A stretch of 6,515 nt of DNA, taken from the NCBI GenBank assembly GCA_027023915.1, contig JALVUB010000195.1, forward strand, positions 1-6,515, written 5' to 3'. Source of the stretch: Sedimenticola sp. Its GTDB lineage: Bacteria > Pseudomonadota > Gammaproteobacteria > Chromatiales > Chromatiaceae. The translations under genes were made by a program, and so were the position numbers. The notes under the pieces are model-generated. The model saw only the letters and a list, made by a program, of their open reading frames with translations. It ran no database searches and had not been told where the DNA came from. Shown piece after piece: positions 6,334-6,515 of this stretch (its first letter is position 1; the number at the start of each line of letters is the position of its first letter).

Positions 6334-6357
6334 CGTAGGTCGGACTTCAGTCCGACA
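6334..6357 (+). repeat. REP-like hairpin, copy 2 (GTAG head on the plus strand)
   Basis: The core GTCGGACTTCAGTCCGAC is again a perfect palindrome with 8-bp arms, preceded by CGTAG. It is the inverted partner of copy 1, 23 bases away, with the GTAG heads facing each other. One stem G:C pair of copy 1 is A:T here, changed on both arms. Outside both copies lies a shared TTTCG-type flank, also inverted, so the repeated unit extends beyond the hairpin. Together they form a REP doublet (REPIN or BIME-like) between ruvX and pyrR. Confidence 0.75.
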
Positions 6358-6380
6358 CGAAATGGCCGGGGCGCCCGTCT

Positions 6381-6515
6381 TCATGTACGTTGTTCCTCCG
6401 CGTACTGGGTGAGCCAGGTCTCCAGGATGAGCTTGGCGGCCATGGCGTCGACGCTGCCGATGTCGTCCATGGCGCGGCCGCCGAGGCGGCTCCAGGCCTC
6501 GCGCGAGGTGAGGCG
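6381..6515 (-). CDS. ruvX: RuvX / YqgF-family Holliday-junction resolvase-like nuclease, C-terminal 44 residues (gene runs off right edge)
   Basis: The frame is open from the window edge to a TGA at 6383-6381. The visible end begins RLTSREAWSRL and contains DDIGSVDAMAAKLILETWL, which matches the C-terminus of YqgF proteins, where (D)ERLTS/T and D-x-x-A-A-x-x-ILE are conserved. The family has an RNase H-like fold and is linked to 16S rRNA 5'-end processing (pre-16S rRNA nuclease) and also proposed as a Holliday-junction resolvase. The conserved Asp of the last motif (SVDAMAA) is present. It lies on the same strand upstream of pyrR with 121 bases between, as yqgF does in Pseudomonas, and yqgE is expected further upstream. 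The catalytic N-terminal part is not visible. Confidence 0.9.
   Translation of the reverse strand, partial: RLTSREAWSRLGGRAMDDIGSVDAMAAKLILETWLTQYAEEQRT

Noticed and set aside
6287..6357. Short CRISPR array
   Set aside because: There are only two repeat copies, they are inverted rather than direct, and no cas genes are near.
6260..6380. Sigma-70 promoter for pyrR in the ruvX-pyrR gap
   Set aside because: No pair of acceptable -35 and -10 hexamers at normal spacing was seen on the minus strand. The promoter may be in or upstream of ruvX.

Overview
This window carries eight genes from a high-GC gammaproteobacterium. The gene order matches, as I recall it, the Pseudomonas aeruginosa neighbourhood of yggS, pilT, pilU and the pyr/yqgF cluster. 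That synteny and the protein sequences place it in Gammaproteobacteria. I cannot name a genus, although a purple-sulfur or Thioalkalivibrio-type relative would fit.

Left part (1-2594). The window opens inside a minus-strand yggS gene (PLP homeostasis protein), of which the first 120 codons are visible. Only 41 bases separate its start from the divergent plus-strand pair pilT-pilU. These encode the two hexameric ATPases that power retraction of type IV pili (twitching motility, DNA uptake, surface sensing). Candidate promoters for both directions lie inside the opposing gene's coding sequence.

Middle and right part (2600-6259). A compact four-gene pyrimidine operon is transcribed from right to left: pyrR, pyrB, an inactive dihydroorotase homologue (pyrX, also called pyrC'), and a PyrK-like iron-sulfur flavoprotein. 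Each successive pair overlaps by exactly 4 bases (ATGA), so translation is probably coupled along the operon. PyrB and the degenerate PyrX are expected to form a class A aspartate transcarbamoylase complex, as in Pseudomonas, with PyrX playing a structural role. The PyrK-like gene at the operon's end is the least expected member, because PyrK normally partners a class 1B dihydroorotate dehydrogenase that is not seen here. The operon runs convergently into pilU, with only 5 bases between the two stop codons.

Right edge (6260-6515). A 121-base gap holds two inverted REP-like hairpins, which share a GTAG head and have perfectly paired stems that differ by a compensatory base-pair change. Beyond it, the last 44 codons of ruvX (yqgF) run off the window on the minus strand.

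Most of what is here is conserved housekeeping sequence. I found no CRISPR array, tRNA, rRNA, prophage or insertion sequence. The points most worth a second look are the orphan PyrK-like protein, the PyrX protein stripped of metal ligands, and the REP pair upstream of pyrR.
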